NCBI GenBank assembly: GCA_902489665.1
Contig: CABUAT010000001.1
Coordinates: forward strand, 100,223-164,222
From: an uncultured Collinsella sp.
GTDB lineage: Bacteria; Actinomycetota; Coriobacteriia; Coriobacteriales; Coriobacteriaceae
Length of the DNA: 64,000 nt
Direction of reading: 5' to 3'
Shown here: in pieces, positions 26,612-34,560 of the stretch
How the letters are laid out: every line of letters starts with the position of its first letter
How positions within the stretch are numbered: position 1 is the stretch's first letter
Notes under the pieces: generated by a model
What the model saw: the letters and a program-made list of their open reading frames with translations, nothing else
What the model was told of the DNA's origin: nothing
Databases searched by the model: none
Position numbers and translations under genes: made by a program

Positions 26612-28804
26612 TTATGAAGCGTCGGCGGCGATGTGCGCCAGCGCCTCGACGAGCTCTTGCGAGCTCACAGGCTTGCTCAGGTGCGCGTTCATGCCCGCCT
26701 CGCGCGAAAGCCTGCGGTCGTCGGCAAAGGCGTTGGCACTCACGGCGATAATCGGCGTAGTCGCGGCATCCTCGCGATCGAGTACTCGAATTCGATGCGT
26801 GGCCTCAAGGCCATCGATGCCGGGCATCATGATGTCCATCAACACCACGTCGTACTCGTACGGCGCGCTCGCGGCAAACATCTCGACGGCAGACTCGCCA
26901 TCCTTAGCATGCGTCACGACGGCACCGGCACGGCTGAGCGTAAACTGCGCGATCTCGGCATTCAGATCGTTATCCTCTACGAGCAAAACGCGCAAGCCTT
27001 GGAGCGCATCGCCATCGCCCGAATCCACGCGAACTGCCTGGGGAATCTCGGAGCGCTTGCACTTCTCAAACGGCAGACGGATGGTAAACGTCGTCCCCTG
27101 CCCCAAGACGCTCGTAAAGCTCATGGTTCCGCCCATAAGCTCGACCAACTGTTTTGCGATAGGCGCGCCCAGGCCAGTTCCCGATGAAGCGCCTTCCATC
27201 TGTTGCTCCTCACGGCAAAACGGCTCGTAGAGGCGCTGTTGGAACTCCTCGCTCATGCCAATACCGTTGTCGGCGATCGTGTATTCATAGACGGGGACAC
27301 CATCCGCTGGCTCCACCTCGCGGCACACCAGGCGAACATAGCCGCCCCGGCGGTTGTACTTGACGGCATTACCGGCAATATTGAGCAACAAGCGCTTGAG
27401 GTGCGTCACGCTCACCCGCGCATAGGGATGATCAAGCGTCTGCTGGTCACAGATAATTGTCACCAAACGCTCCTCGGCCTGGCGCTCCAGAATATCGCGC
27501 ACCTCGTGGTTGAGGGTCACCAAGTTTGTGGGAACAAGCTCCAGTTCGATCTGCCCGCTCTCCAGGCAACTCATATCCAGGGCCTCGTTGGCAAGGTCGA
27601 GCAGTAGTCCCGATGCCGTCCAGATTTTTGAGCGGCACTCAGTCTGCTTTTGTAGATCGTCCGCATTGGCATCGCCAACCTCAACCATGCCGCGAATGCC
27701 GTTGATGGGCGTACGCAGATCGTGGCTCATACGACGCAGAAACTCCGTCTTTGCCGAGTTGGCAGACGAGGCCTCACGCGTTGCCTTTGCCAACCTGTCG
27801 CCATAGTCGCGCTCCTGCTGCAGCAAGTCCGTCAAACGTCGACGATCAGCGCGGCGACGCGCCATCACAACAACGGCTATAACACCGCTGTAGAGCACCA
27901 GCACGCCGGCAGCAACAGCCGCGACGACCTCAAAGTAGCGCCGCGCCGAGGCATAGGTATACACGTAGAATCCGCGCGCTTTTCCAAATGTGCCCAAATA
28001 CCACTCGCCATTGGCGTTAACCAATCTGACCTTACCAGCCGGGCATCGATCCTTTATACCGTCGACAATGAAGACATCCGTCGTAGGCAGGTCGAACACG
28101 CCCAAGATGGTGGGTTCGACGGCGTTGGTCGCAACGACCTTGCCATCGTTTTCGATCACGATATTGCCGCTATCGATGGTTTCATAACCTTCAAGCAGAC
28201 TCTGCAGTTTGAGCGTATTGCCTGCAACCGCCTCCGCGCTCTGATGCCTTACCGCGATAACGATACCCTCGCCATCCTGCCGGGTCACGCAACCAATGTC
28301 TGCAACCAAATCATCCGCAAGCGTAATACTATCGGTATAAGACTTAAGCGGATGGGTTGCCACCTCCAACACGGGCGCATCTTTGAGATACGTAGCAAGC
28401 GACTCGTAGCCCACGCCATCCGTCGAGGACTCGGACACCAAGTTGCCCGATGCGTCCGTCACGATCAGCGCACTCACGTTGAACTGGTCAGCATATTGCT
28501 CCAGCGCGGCGTTATCCACCGAGCCGTCGCGCTCCATATCGCGCGCCGCCTCTCCGGCGATCTCCATAACGCGAATCAGGTTTTTGGTCGTATAGGCGCT
28601 ATTGAATGCATCGTAGGAAAGGCTCTGCGTCGCCACGTAATCGACAACGTCGGCAAAGCGCTGCTCGGCCTGGGCTGTCGTGTAACCGTAGCTCATCATG
28701 CCGGCAACAACCGAGAGCGCTATCCCCAACAGGGCGGCAATGAGCCATACCCATGCCGAACGATCGTCCCGCTCCCCTACGGCGTGGTCGGGCGCATCGA
28801 TCAT
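26612..28804 (-). CDS. Hybrid sensor histidine kinase with extracellular sensor domain
   Basis: The 730-residue protein has a membrane helix near 18-38, a dCache-like extracellular region to about 292, a second helix (293-316), HisKA with the acceptor His in MSHDLRTPINGIRG (about 361), HATPase with DNGIGM and GTGLGAPIA, and a receiver with Asp in LMDIMMPG (about 657). It is the partner of the SBP lipoprotein whose stop overlaps its start by ATGA. It lacks SBP domains of its own, unlike the kinase at 23216. No DNA-binding regulator is nearby, so the output is probably an HPt or regulator elsewhere. Confidence 0.88.
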   Translation of the reverse strand: MIDAPDHAVGERDDRSAWVWLIAALLGIALSVVAGMMSYGYTTAQAEQRFADVVDYVATQSLSYDAFNSAYTTKNLIRVMEIAGEAARDMERDGSVDNAALEQYADQFNVSALIVTDASGNLVSESSTDGVGYESLATYLKDAPVLEVATHPLKSYTDSITLADDLVADIGCVTRQDGEGIVIAVRHQSAEAVAGNTLKLQSLLEGYETIDSGNIVIENDGKVVATNAVEPTILGVFDLPTTDVFIVDGIKDRCPAGKVRLVNANGEWYLGTFGKARGFYVYTYASARRYFEVVAAVAAGVLVLYSGVIAVVVMARRRADRRRLTDLLQQERDYGDRLAKATREASSANSAKTEFLRRMSHDLRTPINGIRGMVEVGDANADDLQKQTECRSKIWTASGLLLDLANEALDMSCLESGQIELELVPTNLVTLNHEVRDILERQAEERLVTIICDQQTLDHPYARVSVTHLKRLLLNIAGNAVKYNRRGGYVRLVCREVEPADGVPVYEYTIADNGIGMSEEFQQRLYEPFCREEQQMEGASSGTGLGAPIAKQLVELMGGTMSFTSVLGQGTTFTIRLPFEKCKRSEIPQAVRVDSGDGDALQGLRVLLVEDNDLNAEIAQFTLSRAGAVVTHAKDGESAVEMFAASAPYEYDVVLMDIMMPGIDGLEATHRIRVLDREDAATTPIIAVSANAFADDRRLSREAGMNAHLSKPVSSQELVEALAHIAADAS

Positions 28805-29670
28805 GACAGGCCCTCCGTATTCAAAAATGGTGCAGGGTCATCAAAGTACTTTGACACCAGGCGTTCCATGGTGCCATCGACAAGCATTTCTTGGTAGGCA
28901 TGGGTGAGCTTAACGTCGATGCCGCGCGTATCGTTGAGATCGAAAGCGGTGCCCAAACCAACCTCCAGCAGCGGCTCATCCAAAATGCGATACGTCACAC
29001 CATAGTCTTTTTCGTAGGTGAGCAGCGAAGACTCATGCGCGGCGATGGCGTCGACCAGGCCCTCGACGAGCGCCGGGTTCAGGCATGAGCGGTCCGAAAA
29101 GCTGTAGAGCTCCTTGATCTGCGGAACGTTTTCATTTGTACGATTGAGCAAAATGTCCTCGGGCTTGGTAGTGGACTGGACCGCCACAACCTTGTCCTCA
29201 AGATCGGCAAGCGTGTAGATATCGCTCTGGGGATCGACCGCGACTACCTGGCGGCTCGCAAGGTACGGGCCGGCCCAACAATACTCGTTCTCGCGACCCG
29301 TCATGCTAAAGCTGCCCATGACGCAATCGAGCTCGCCGCTCGCCAGCAGCTCCTTCTTCTTTTCCCAATCGATCAGCTGGTATTTTGGCTTGTAACCAAT
29401 GCGGGCCAAAGCCTCGGTCAATATCTCGACATCCAGGCCAACGATATCGCCGTACTCGTCGGTATACACAAACGGTGGATAGAGGTCGCTGCCGACGTTG
29501 AGCGTCGTAAGGTCGTCGTCTTTGACTTGCGAGGCGTCCAGACCTTCTAATGCAGACGTCGAGGCTCCGTCATTCGACCCGGAACAGCCAGCTATCGCTA
29601 CGACAAAGGCGCTCGCCACTGCAAGCACAAAAAACAACGAAATGGCAACCGAGCGACAGGGTCTTTTCAT
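28801..29670 (-). CDS. Amino-acid-type solute-binding lipoprotein (kinase partner)
   Basis: The 289-residue protein has a lipoprotein signal ending AIAGC (Cys 29), then a bacterial SBP_bac_3 fold: YPPFVYTDEYGDIVGLDVEIL, SGELDCVMGSFSMTGRENEY, and DLEDKVVAVQSTTKPEDIL. Its ligand may be an amino acid. No ABC permease is nearby; instead it overlaps a hybrid kinase, so it probably serves as that kinase's ligand sensor rather than as an importer component. GGAG lies before the ATG. Confidence 0.87.
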   Translation of the reverse strand: MKRPCRSVAISLFFVLAVASAFVVAIAGCSGSNDGASTSALEGLDASQVKDDDLTTLNVGSDLYPPFVYTDEYGDIVGLDVEILTEALARIGYKPKYQLIDWEKKKELLASGELDCVMGSFSMTGRENEYCWAGPYLASRQVVAVDPQSDIYTLADLEDKVVAVQSTTKPEDILLNRTNENVPQIKELYSFSDRSCLNPALVEGLVDAIAAHESSLLTYEKDYGVTYRILDEPLLEVGLGTAFDLNDTRGIDVKLTHAYQEMLVDGTMERLVSKYFDDPAPFLNTEGLS

Positions 29671-29762
29671 CGAGCTCCAGACGATCCTGTTTACAGACTG
29701 AAATGGTTAAAGATAATAGCAAACGAAACCACGCGAGTGCCCAATGGTTACAGACGTTCTAC

Positions 29763-29804
29763 CATGCGGGGCCTTCCAGCCGACTTGGCAGAAGGTCCCG
29801 CATG
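29763..29804 (-). terminator. Hairpin downstream of the PatB-like gene
   Basis: The stem CATGCGGGGCCTTC with GAAGGTCCCGCATG has one mismatch. It begins 11 bases beyond the stop codon at 29815. No T-tract follows. Confidence 0.55.
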
Positions 29805-29814
29805 CAGCGCACGC

Positions 29815-31029
29815 CTACCGTGCATTAAAAACGTAGCGGTCCAGGCGGTCGCACGCTTCCTTTACGCGCCAAAGCGGCAGCGCCAGATTCACGCGAATGT
29901 GGCAGGGTCCGTGGAACGGACGTCCATCCTGATACCCCACGCCCACGCGCGCCCCCTCGTCGAGCAGCCACTGAATATCACGGCCATGCTCGCGGCACCA
30001 CTCGGTGCAGTCCAGAAACACCATGTACGTGCCCTGCGGACGTGAATAGGACACGCCCTCAAAATGCTCGTCCACGTAATTGCAGAAGTACTCGATATTG
30101 CCGGCAAGCACCTGATTGAGCTCGTCCACCCACTCATAGCCCTGCGGCTGGTAGGCACCGATAAGCGCATGCATGGAGAGGACGTTCATCTCGTTGTAGT
30201 GGGTCTTGTTGGACACGGCGCAGATGCGGTCACGCAGCGTCTCGTTGTAGACAATGTGGTAGCTGCCGACAAGGCCCGCCAGGTTAAACGTCTTGCTCGG
30301 CGCATAGAGGGCAACCGTGCGTATGCGGGCATCCTCGCTCACCGACTGCGTCGGGATGTGCTTGTGCCCCGGCAGGATGATATCGGACCAAATCTCGTCC
30401 GAAATCACCACGCAATCGTGCTGGCGATAGATGTCCATGGCGCGCTCGATCTCGTCGCGTTCCCATACGCGGCCGCAGGGATTGTGCGGCGAGCAGAACA
30501 CCGCGGCATGGATGTGGTTTTGGGCGAGCTTGTGCTCCATGTCCTCAAAGTCCATACGCCACACGCCCTGGTCGTCAAGCTTAAGCGGGCTGTGGACAAT
30601 GTGATAGCCCGCGGCCTCAATGGACTTGGTAAAGCCGATGTAGGTAGGGCTGTGGACCAGCACCGCATCGCCCGGCTGGACATACGCGCGCAGCGTCGAC
30701 ACGACGCCGCCCAGCACGCCGTTTTCGTAGCCGATATGTTCAGGGCTCAAACCTTCGACGCCATTGCGGCGGCTCTGCCATTCGATGATGCGATCGAAGT
30801 ACTCAGCGCGCGGGTTAAAGTAGCCAAACATGGGGTGCTGGGCACGCTGAATGATGTGTTCCTGGACCGTGGGCACCGTGGCAAAATTCATGTCGGCCAC
30901 CCACATGGGGATGCGGTCGAAGCCCTCGTCGGGTGCGTTCGGGGCCATACCGGGGATCTCACCCCAAGAGTCAACAGCGATAGAGTCCATGCCGTGGCGG
31001 TCGATAAGCGAGCTAAAGTCGTATTTCAT
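29815..31029 (-). CDS. PLP-dependent PatB/MalY-type aminotransferase or C-S lyase
   Basis: The 404-residue enzyme has a fold-type I PLP pattern: WVADMNFATVPTV near the start, SPHNPCGRVW, a DEIWSDIILPGH stretch containing the Asp that binds the pyridine nitrogen, and the lysine in YAPSKTFNLAGLVGSYH. PatB/MalY proteins cleave cystathionine or cysteine, or act as aminotransferases. The ATG at 31029 is the natural family start; codons upstream have no similarity. The ribosome binding site is weak (GGGGGC). Confidence 0.88.
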   Translation of the reverse strand: MKYDFSSLIDRHGMDSIAVDSWGEIPGMAPNAPDEGFDRIPMWVADMNFATVPTVQEHIIQRAQHPMFGYFNPRAEYFDRIIEWQSRRNGVEGLSPEHIGYENGVLGGVVSTLRAYVQPGDAVLVHSPTYIGFTKSIEAAGYHIVHSPLKLDDQGVWRMDFEDMEHKLAQNHIHAAVFCSPHNPCGRVWERDEIERAMDIYRQHDCVVISDEIWSDIILPGHKHIPTQSVSEDARIRTVALYAPSKTFNLAGLVGSYHIVYNETLRDRICAVSNKTHYNEMNVLSMHALIGAYQPQGYEWVDELNQVLAGNIEYFCNYVDEHFEGVSYSRPQGTYMVFLDCTEWCREHGRDIQWLLDEGARVGVGYQDGRPFHGPCHIRVNLALPLWRVKEACDRLDRYVFNAR

Positions 31030-31141
31030 GCTGAGCCCCCGTGCAAAGTTGATTGTTTTGGTAGGCGTTATTGTCCACCAGCGTGGGCGGTTTTGGCGCG
31101 GGGTTTGGCGCTTAATTTGACGGGTACGGACGAATGGCTGG

Positions 31142-31888
31142 TTAGTCTTGCGCGTCGTTGACGGCAACTACGGTTAGCTGGGTTTCATCGACCGCAAACG
31201 ATATGTCGAGCCCGGCGTAAGCCAAGTGATAAACGCGGTTTGGCTCGTGCTTGCTGCCTGCGCGGCGTGGATCTTGGCAAAGGACCTCGACCAAGCCGGG
31301 GAGCTTTGCGGGCGGGACCATATCCTGCAGCGCTTGCGGGAACTCAACATCGAGCTCTTGCCACGGAGCATCCTCGATCCAGCCTCCGGTCGCATCCGGG
31401 TGACAGTCGGCAAATGGAATGTAAGGCTTGATATCGTAGATGGGCGTGCCATCGCGCAGGTCGGCCCCCAACACATGGATGATGGGGCCATCGTCGGTAA
31501 GCTCCACGCGATCAAGCTTGACGCAGGTGAGCCCGATGGGATTAGGGCGAAACGGACTGCGCGTGGCAAACACTCCCACACGTTCGGCTCCGCCCAGACG
31601 CGGCGGGCGCACGGTTTTCGACCATTTTGCGTTGGTGCCGGACCTGTCCTGCGTTTTAGCGTCGACGGCAATATCCTTAGCCGTGCCGCCGGGCGTTCCG
31701 TTTTCGAAGCGCCACAGCAGCCACAGGTGAGAGAAGGAGTCCAGGCCCTCAACCGCTGCATTGGAGGCAAATTCCGGCTCAAAAAAGATTCGTCCCTGCA
31801 GATGGGGCGCCAAAAAGCTGTTGCGCGGAATGCCGAACTTCTGCGGCAGGTCGGTATGTATGCGTGCGATAGGTTCCATGCCGGTCAT
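31142..31888 (-). CDS. trmO: tRNA (N6-threonylcarbamoyladenosine) methyltransferase TrmO-like
   Basis: The roughly 248-residue protein has the TsaA/TrmO pattern: IARIHTDLPQKFGIPRNS, then FSHLWLLWRFE, GVFATRSPFRPNPIGLT and YDIKPYIPFADC. TrmO methylates t6A37 in ANN-decoding tRNAs. I chose the ATG at 31888 (MTGMEP); the ATG at 31879 is equally possible because neither has a clear ribosome site. TACAAT directly upstream could be a -10 box of a nearly leaderless message. It converges with nothing and diverges from the XRE gene. Confidence 0.85.
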   Translation of the reverse strand: MTGMEPIARIHTDLPQKFGIPRNSFLAPHLQGRIFFEPEFASNAAVEGLDSFSHLWLLWRFENGTPGGTAKDIAVDAKTQDRSGTNAKWSKTVRPPRLGGAERVGVFATRSPFRPNPIGLTCVKLDRVELTDDGPIIHVLGADLRDGTPIYDIKPYIPFADCHPDATGGWIEDAPWQELDVEFPQALQDMVPPAKLPGLVEVLCQDPRRAGSKHEPNRVYHLAYAGLDISFAVDETQLTVVAVNDAQD

Positions 31889-32020
31889 TGTACGGCATGG
31901 AGGCGTGGGGCGTTGCGCGCAATTCTTCGCCGCGGTCCCCCGTCGTGCAACCAACGGTTGCTTGGAAGGGCGCCTGCCGCCGCGTATGCTTAAGCCATCA
32001 ACCAGCAGAAAGGAGCCGCT

Positions 32021-32788
32021 ATGGCCTTTGCAGAAAAGCTCATTGCTGTCCGTCGCGCCCATCACCTTACCCAAGAGCAGCTTGCCGCTAAGCTCTTCGT
32101 CACACGCCAGGCCATCAGCCGGTGGGAGCGCGGCGAGGTCACACCGGGCATCGACATGATGAAGCTCATCGCCGCCGTAACCGGAGAACCGCTGTCCCAC
32201 CTGCTCGAAATGCCTGAGCACTATTGCCAGAGCTGCGGCATGATACTCACGCCCAACGACTGCGGCACCGATGCCACGGGCACCGCGACCGATCATTACT
32301 GCAAGTGGTGCTACGACCACGGCAAGTACACCTATGACACCACCATGGAGGCAATGATTGAGGATTGTGCCCCGCGCCTGGCACAAAACACCGGCATGTC
32401 GCTCGACGAAGCCGTCTCGCTCATGGGCGCCGTCCTGCCGCAACTGGAGCGCTGGCGCACCGTGCAGGAAAACGAGGCGCGCTACGGTGCCGAGGCGCGG
32501 GCGCGCTACGGCGATGAGGCTATCGATGCAGCAAACGAAGCGTTGCTGGACATGGACCCCGAGACATGGAACGACATGAAGGAACTTGAACGCGCTATTC
32601 TGGGCCAGCTCTCGATTGCCATGGGCATTGGCGACCCAGAGAGCAACGAGGCTCGTAAGCTTGTCGCGATGCATCGTCGCTGGATTGCTCTCAACTGGGG
32701 ATGCGAGCCCCAAGACGAGGCGTACCTGGGCCTCGCCCACGGTTATCTTGCCGACCAGCGCTTTGTTGACTACTACGACAAGCCCTGA
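32021..32788 (+). CDS. XRE-family regulator fused to a zinc ribbon and TipAS-like domain
   Basis: The 255-residue protein has three parts: an XRE helix-turn-helix (LIAVRRAHHLTQEQLAAKLFVTRQAISRWERG, about 7-38), a zinc ribbon with YCQSCGM and YCKWCYD pairs (about 69-99), and a helical C-terminus with EARYGAEARARYGDEAIDA, the pattern of TipAS drug-recognition domains. This suggests a regulator whose activity responds to a small molecule. An AAGGAG site precedes the ATG. The target genes are unknown. Confidence 0.85.
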   Translation: MAFAEKLIAVRRAHHLTQEQLAAKLFVTRQAISRWERGEVTPGIDMMKLIAAVTGEPLSHLLEMPEHYCQSCGMILTPNDCGTDATGTATDHYCKWCYDHGKYTYDTTMEAMIEDCAPRLAQNTGMSLDEAVSLMGAVLPQLERWRTVQENEARYGAEARARYGDEAIDAANEALLDMDPETWNDMKELERAILGQLSIAMGIGDPESNEARKLVAMHRRWIALNWGCEPQDEAYLGLAHGYLADQRFVDYYDKP

Positions 32789-32899
32789 GCCACCGGAGCC
32801 ACGGCGTTTCTGGTCCAGGCCATCGAGTCTTCGTTGACGCACGCATAGACCGCGGCGGCTTTGGGTATTTCAATCAAAACCTCAACCGATTGGAGACCT

Positions 32900-33145
32900 A
32901 TGGCTACTAATCACGAGCTCGCGCTGTACGTTATGACCGGCTGCCCGTATTGCTTAAAGGTCAAGCGCTTTCTGGCAGATAACGGCGTGACCATTCCCGA
33001 GCGCAATATCTCGACCGATTCCGATGCCGAACAGATACTCATCGCCGTCGGCGGAAAACGCCAGGTTCCCTGCCTGTTCATCGACGGCAAACCACTCTAC
33101 GAATCGAGCGACATCATCGCGTGGGTGCAGGAAAACCTGCTCTAG
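32900..33145 (+). CDS. Glutaredoxin-like protein
   Basis: The 81-residue protein reads ELALYVMTGCPYCLKVKRFL, with the glutaredoxin CPYC active site (16-19), then the family pieces RQVPCLFIDGKPLYESSDIIAWVQ (cis-proline and GSH-type binding region). It probably reduces protein disulfides or glutathione-like mixed disulfides; which thiol pool is used is unknown. The ATG at 32900 has GGAG. It follows the XRE gene by 111 bases. Confidence 0.9.
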   Translation: MATNHELALYVMTGCPYCLKVKRFLADNGVTIPERNISTDSDAEQILIAVGGKRQVPCLFIDGKPLYESSDIIAWVQENLL

Positions 33146-33192
33146 TACGCACGCTCTGTCCGTCCAGGGCCCCAACCCATACGACCCAAACA

Positions 33193-33247
33193 TGTACACC
33201 AGCATCCAAAGTCGACATTTTTCGACATCTTTGGATGCTGGTGTACA
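33193..33247. terminator. Long perfect inverted repeat after the glutaredoxin gene
   Basis: Arms TGTACACCAGCATCCAAAG and CTTTGGATGCTGGTGTACA are 19 bp and perfect, with an inner TCGA stem. It begins 47 bases after the stop. T-tract is lacking, so a processed or protein-bound hairpin is also possible. Confidence 0.6.
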
Positions 33248-33262
33248 GCTTTTGCGGGTAGT

Positions 33263-33310
33263 CATCGGGGACGTTCTTAAATGCCTAGTCGCTAAAGAAC
33301 GTCCCCGATG
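33263..33310. repeat. GGGGACGTTCTT-family inverted repeat at the dus 3' end
   Basis: Arms CATCGGGGACGTTCTT and AAGAACGTCCCCGATG are 16 bp and perfect; the loop holds CCTAGTCG. It ends 5 bases before the dihydrouridine synthase stop. It is the second copy of the 9095-9150 element. Confidence 0.8.
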
Positions 33311-33315
33311 TCTAA

Positions 33316-34275
33316 CTAGCCGCGGAAGCGGGCTGCGGATGCGAGCGGTTGCTCGCGGAAGACGCGGTCGACGGCGGCGCGGTATTCGTCGACCTTCTTG
33401 GTCTTGCGCACGATCTTATGGACGGTGGCGGGATCGGCGAAAGCGCACTTGGCGTAGAACCACCACTCCTTCATGCGAAAGACCGCGTTGCCGCCAATCT
33501 CTTCTGCATAGGCCGCGAACAGCGTGTCATGGAAACGTTGCAGCTCGGCGACGGTGGCGGCAGGGCCGCCGTTTACCATGCGTGCCAGCGCAGGGTTTGC
33601 AAGCAGACCGCGGCCCAGCATTACATGGCGCGTGTCGGGATAGGCAGCAACCAGCGCATCCATGTCCTCGAGGTCAAAAATGTCGCCGTTATAGGCTACC
33701 GGGAACGGCGCCCGCTCAAGCGTCTCGCCATAATACTCTTTGCGCGGCGAGCCCGTATAGCGATCCTTTTGCACGCGCGGATGCACGATCAGCTCGGCAA
33801 GCGGCATACGACAGTAGAGATCGAGCACGCGCTCGTACTCAGCATCGCTCTCAAGCCCCAGCCTGGTCTTTACCGACACCGGCAGTGGTGAGCGCTCGCA
33901 CACGTCGCTCAAAAACACCTCGAGCTCATCCAGGTTGCGCAAGAAACCCGAACCCTTGCCCTTGGCAACGACTGTTCCCGAGGGACATCCCAAGTTGAGG
34001 TTGACCTCGTGGTATCCCATGTCGGCGAGCACCTGTGCCGCCCACACAAACTCATCCGCGTTCTTGGACATGAGCTGAGGCACCACGTTAAGCCCCTGGT
34101 TATTGGCAGGATCGACCTCCTTAAACGCCTTGCCGCCAAAGCGATTGCCCACCCGCGGCGGCGGCAAAAACGGCGTGTAGTAGCAGTCGAGCGCACCAAA
34201 GCATTCTGCATGCACGCGGCGGAACACATGCCCGGTAATCCCCTCCATGGGGGCCAGCGATAGAATCATCAACAT
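33316..34275 (-). CDS. tRNA-dihydrouridine synthase
   Basis: The roughly 319-residue enzyme has the Dus pattern: LAPMEGITGHVFRR, then VNLNLGCPSGTVVAKGKGSGFL with the catalytic Cys, KTRLGLESD, VHPRVQKDRYTG and GRGLLANPAL. It reduces uridines in tRNA with FMN and NADPH. The start region has a TTG and two ATGs in frame; I used the ATG at 34275, with the one at 34269 also possible. It resembles DusB/DusC types but I cannot place it exactly. Confidence 0.87.
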   Translation of the reverse strand: MLMILSLAPMEGITGHVFRRVHAECFGALDCYYTPFLPPPRVGNRFGGKAFKEVDPANNQGLNVVPQLMSKNADEFVWAAQVLADMGYHEVNLNLGCPSGTVVAKGKGSGFLRNLDELEVFLSDVCERSPLPVSVKTRLGLESDAEYERVLDLYCRMPLAELIVHPRVQKDRYTGSPRKEYYGETLERAPFPVAYNGDIFDLEDMDALVAAYPDTRHVMLGRGLLANPALARMVNGGPAATVAELQRFHDTLFAAYAEEIGGNAVFRMKEWWFYAKCAFADPATVHKIVRKTKKVDEYRAAVDRVFREQPLASAARFRG

Positions 34276-34288
34276 CAACTTTCAAATC

Positions 34289-34321
34289 AATGTGACAAAG
34301 GGACCGTCCCTTTGTCACATT
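34289..34321. repeat. TGTGACAAAGGGAC-family inverted repeat (perfect copy)
   Basis: AATGTGACAAAGGGAC and GTCCCTTTGTCACATT are perfect arms around a single C. It lies between the dus start and the end of the small peptide gene. Confidence 0.85.
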
Positions 34322-34376
34322 TGTACATCATTCGAGTGTTTATTTTGGCACAGCGGCGCAGGCAATCCCATGCATG

Positions 34377-34532
34377 TTATTCGTCCTTGGGCAGCGGCTT
34401 CATGCTCCAAAAGATGACGTTCATAATGATGACAATCACCAGGACAACACCATTGGCCACCCAAAAGCCCATGTTGAGCCCAAGCCACTCCGTAGTCCCA
34501 AACAAATCGATCCAAATCTGAGCCCAGTTCAT
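34377..34532 (-). CDS. 51-residue membrane peptide downstream of mgtA
   Basis: The peptide starts MNWAQIWIDLFG, has one hydrophobic helix (LGLNMGFWVANGVVLVIVII through VIFW), and ends MKPLPKDE. GAGAGGAG lies ten bases upstream of the ATG. It starts 28 bases after the mgtA stop, on the same strand. Small membrane peptides beside MgtA (MgtS, MgtR) modulate it in enteric bacteria; this one has no visible similarity to them, so a matching role is a guess. Confidence 0.7.
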   Translation of the reverse strand: MNWAQIWIDLFGTTEWLGLNMGFWVANGVVLVIVIIMNVIFWSMKPLPKDE

Positions 34533-34560
34533 GTGAACGCTCCTCTCTACATCGAAGTCA

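Noticed and set aside
31889..32842. Long N-terminal extension of the TrmO frame
   Set aside because: It lies opposite the XRE/TipAS-like gene and has no TrmO similarity.
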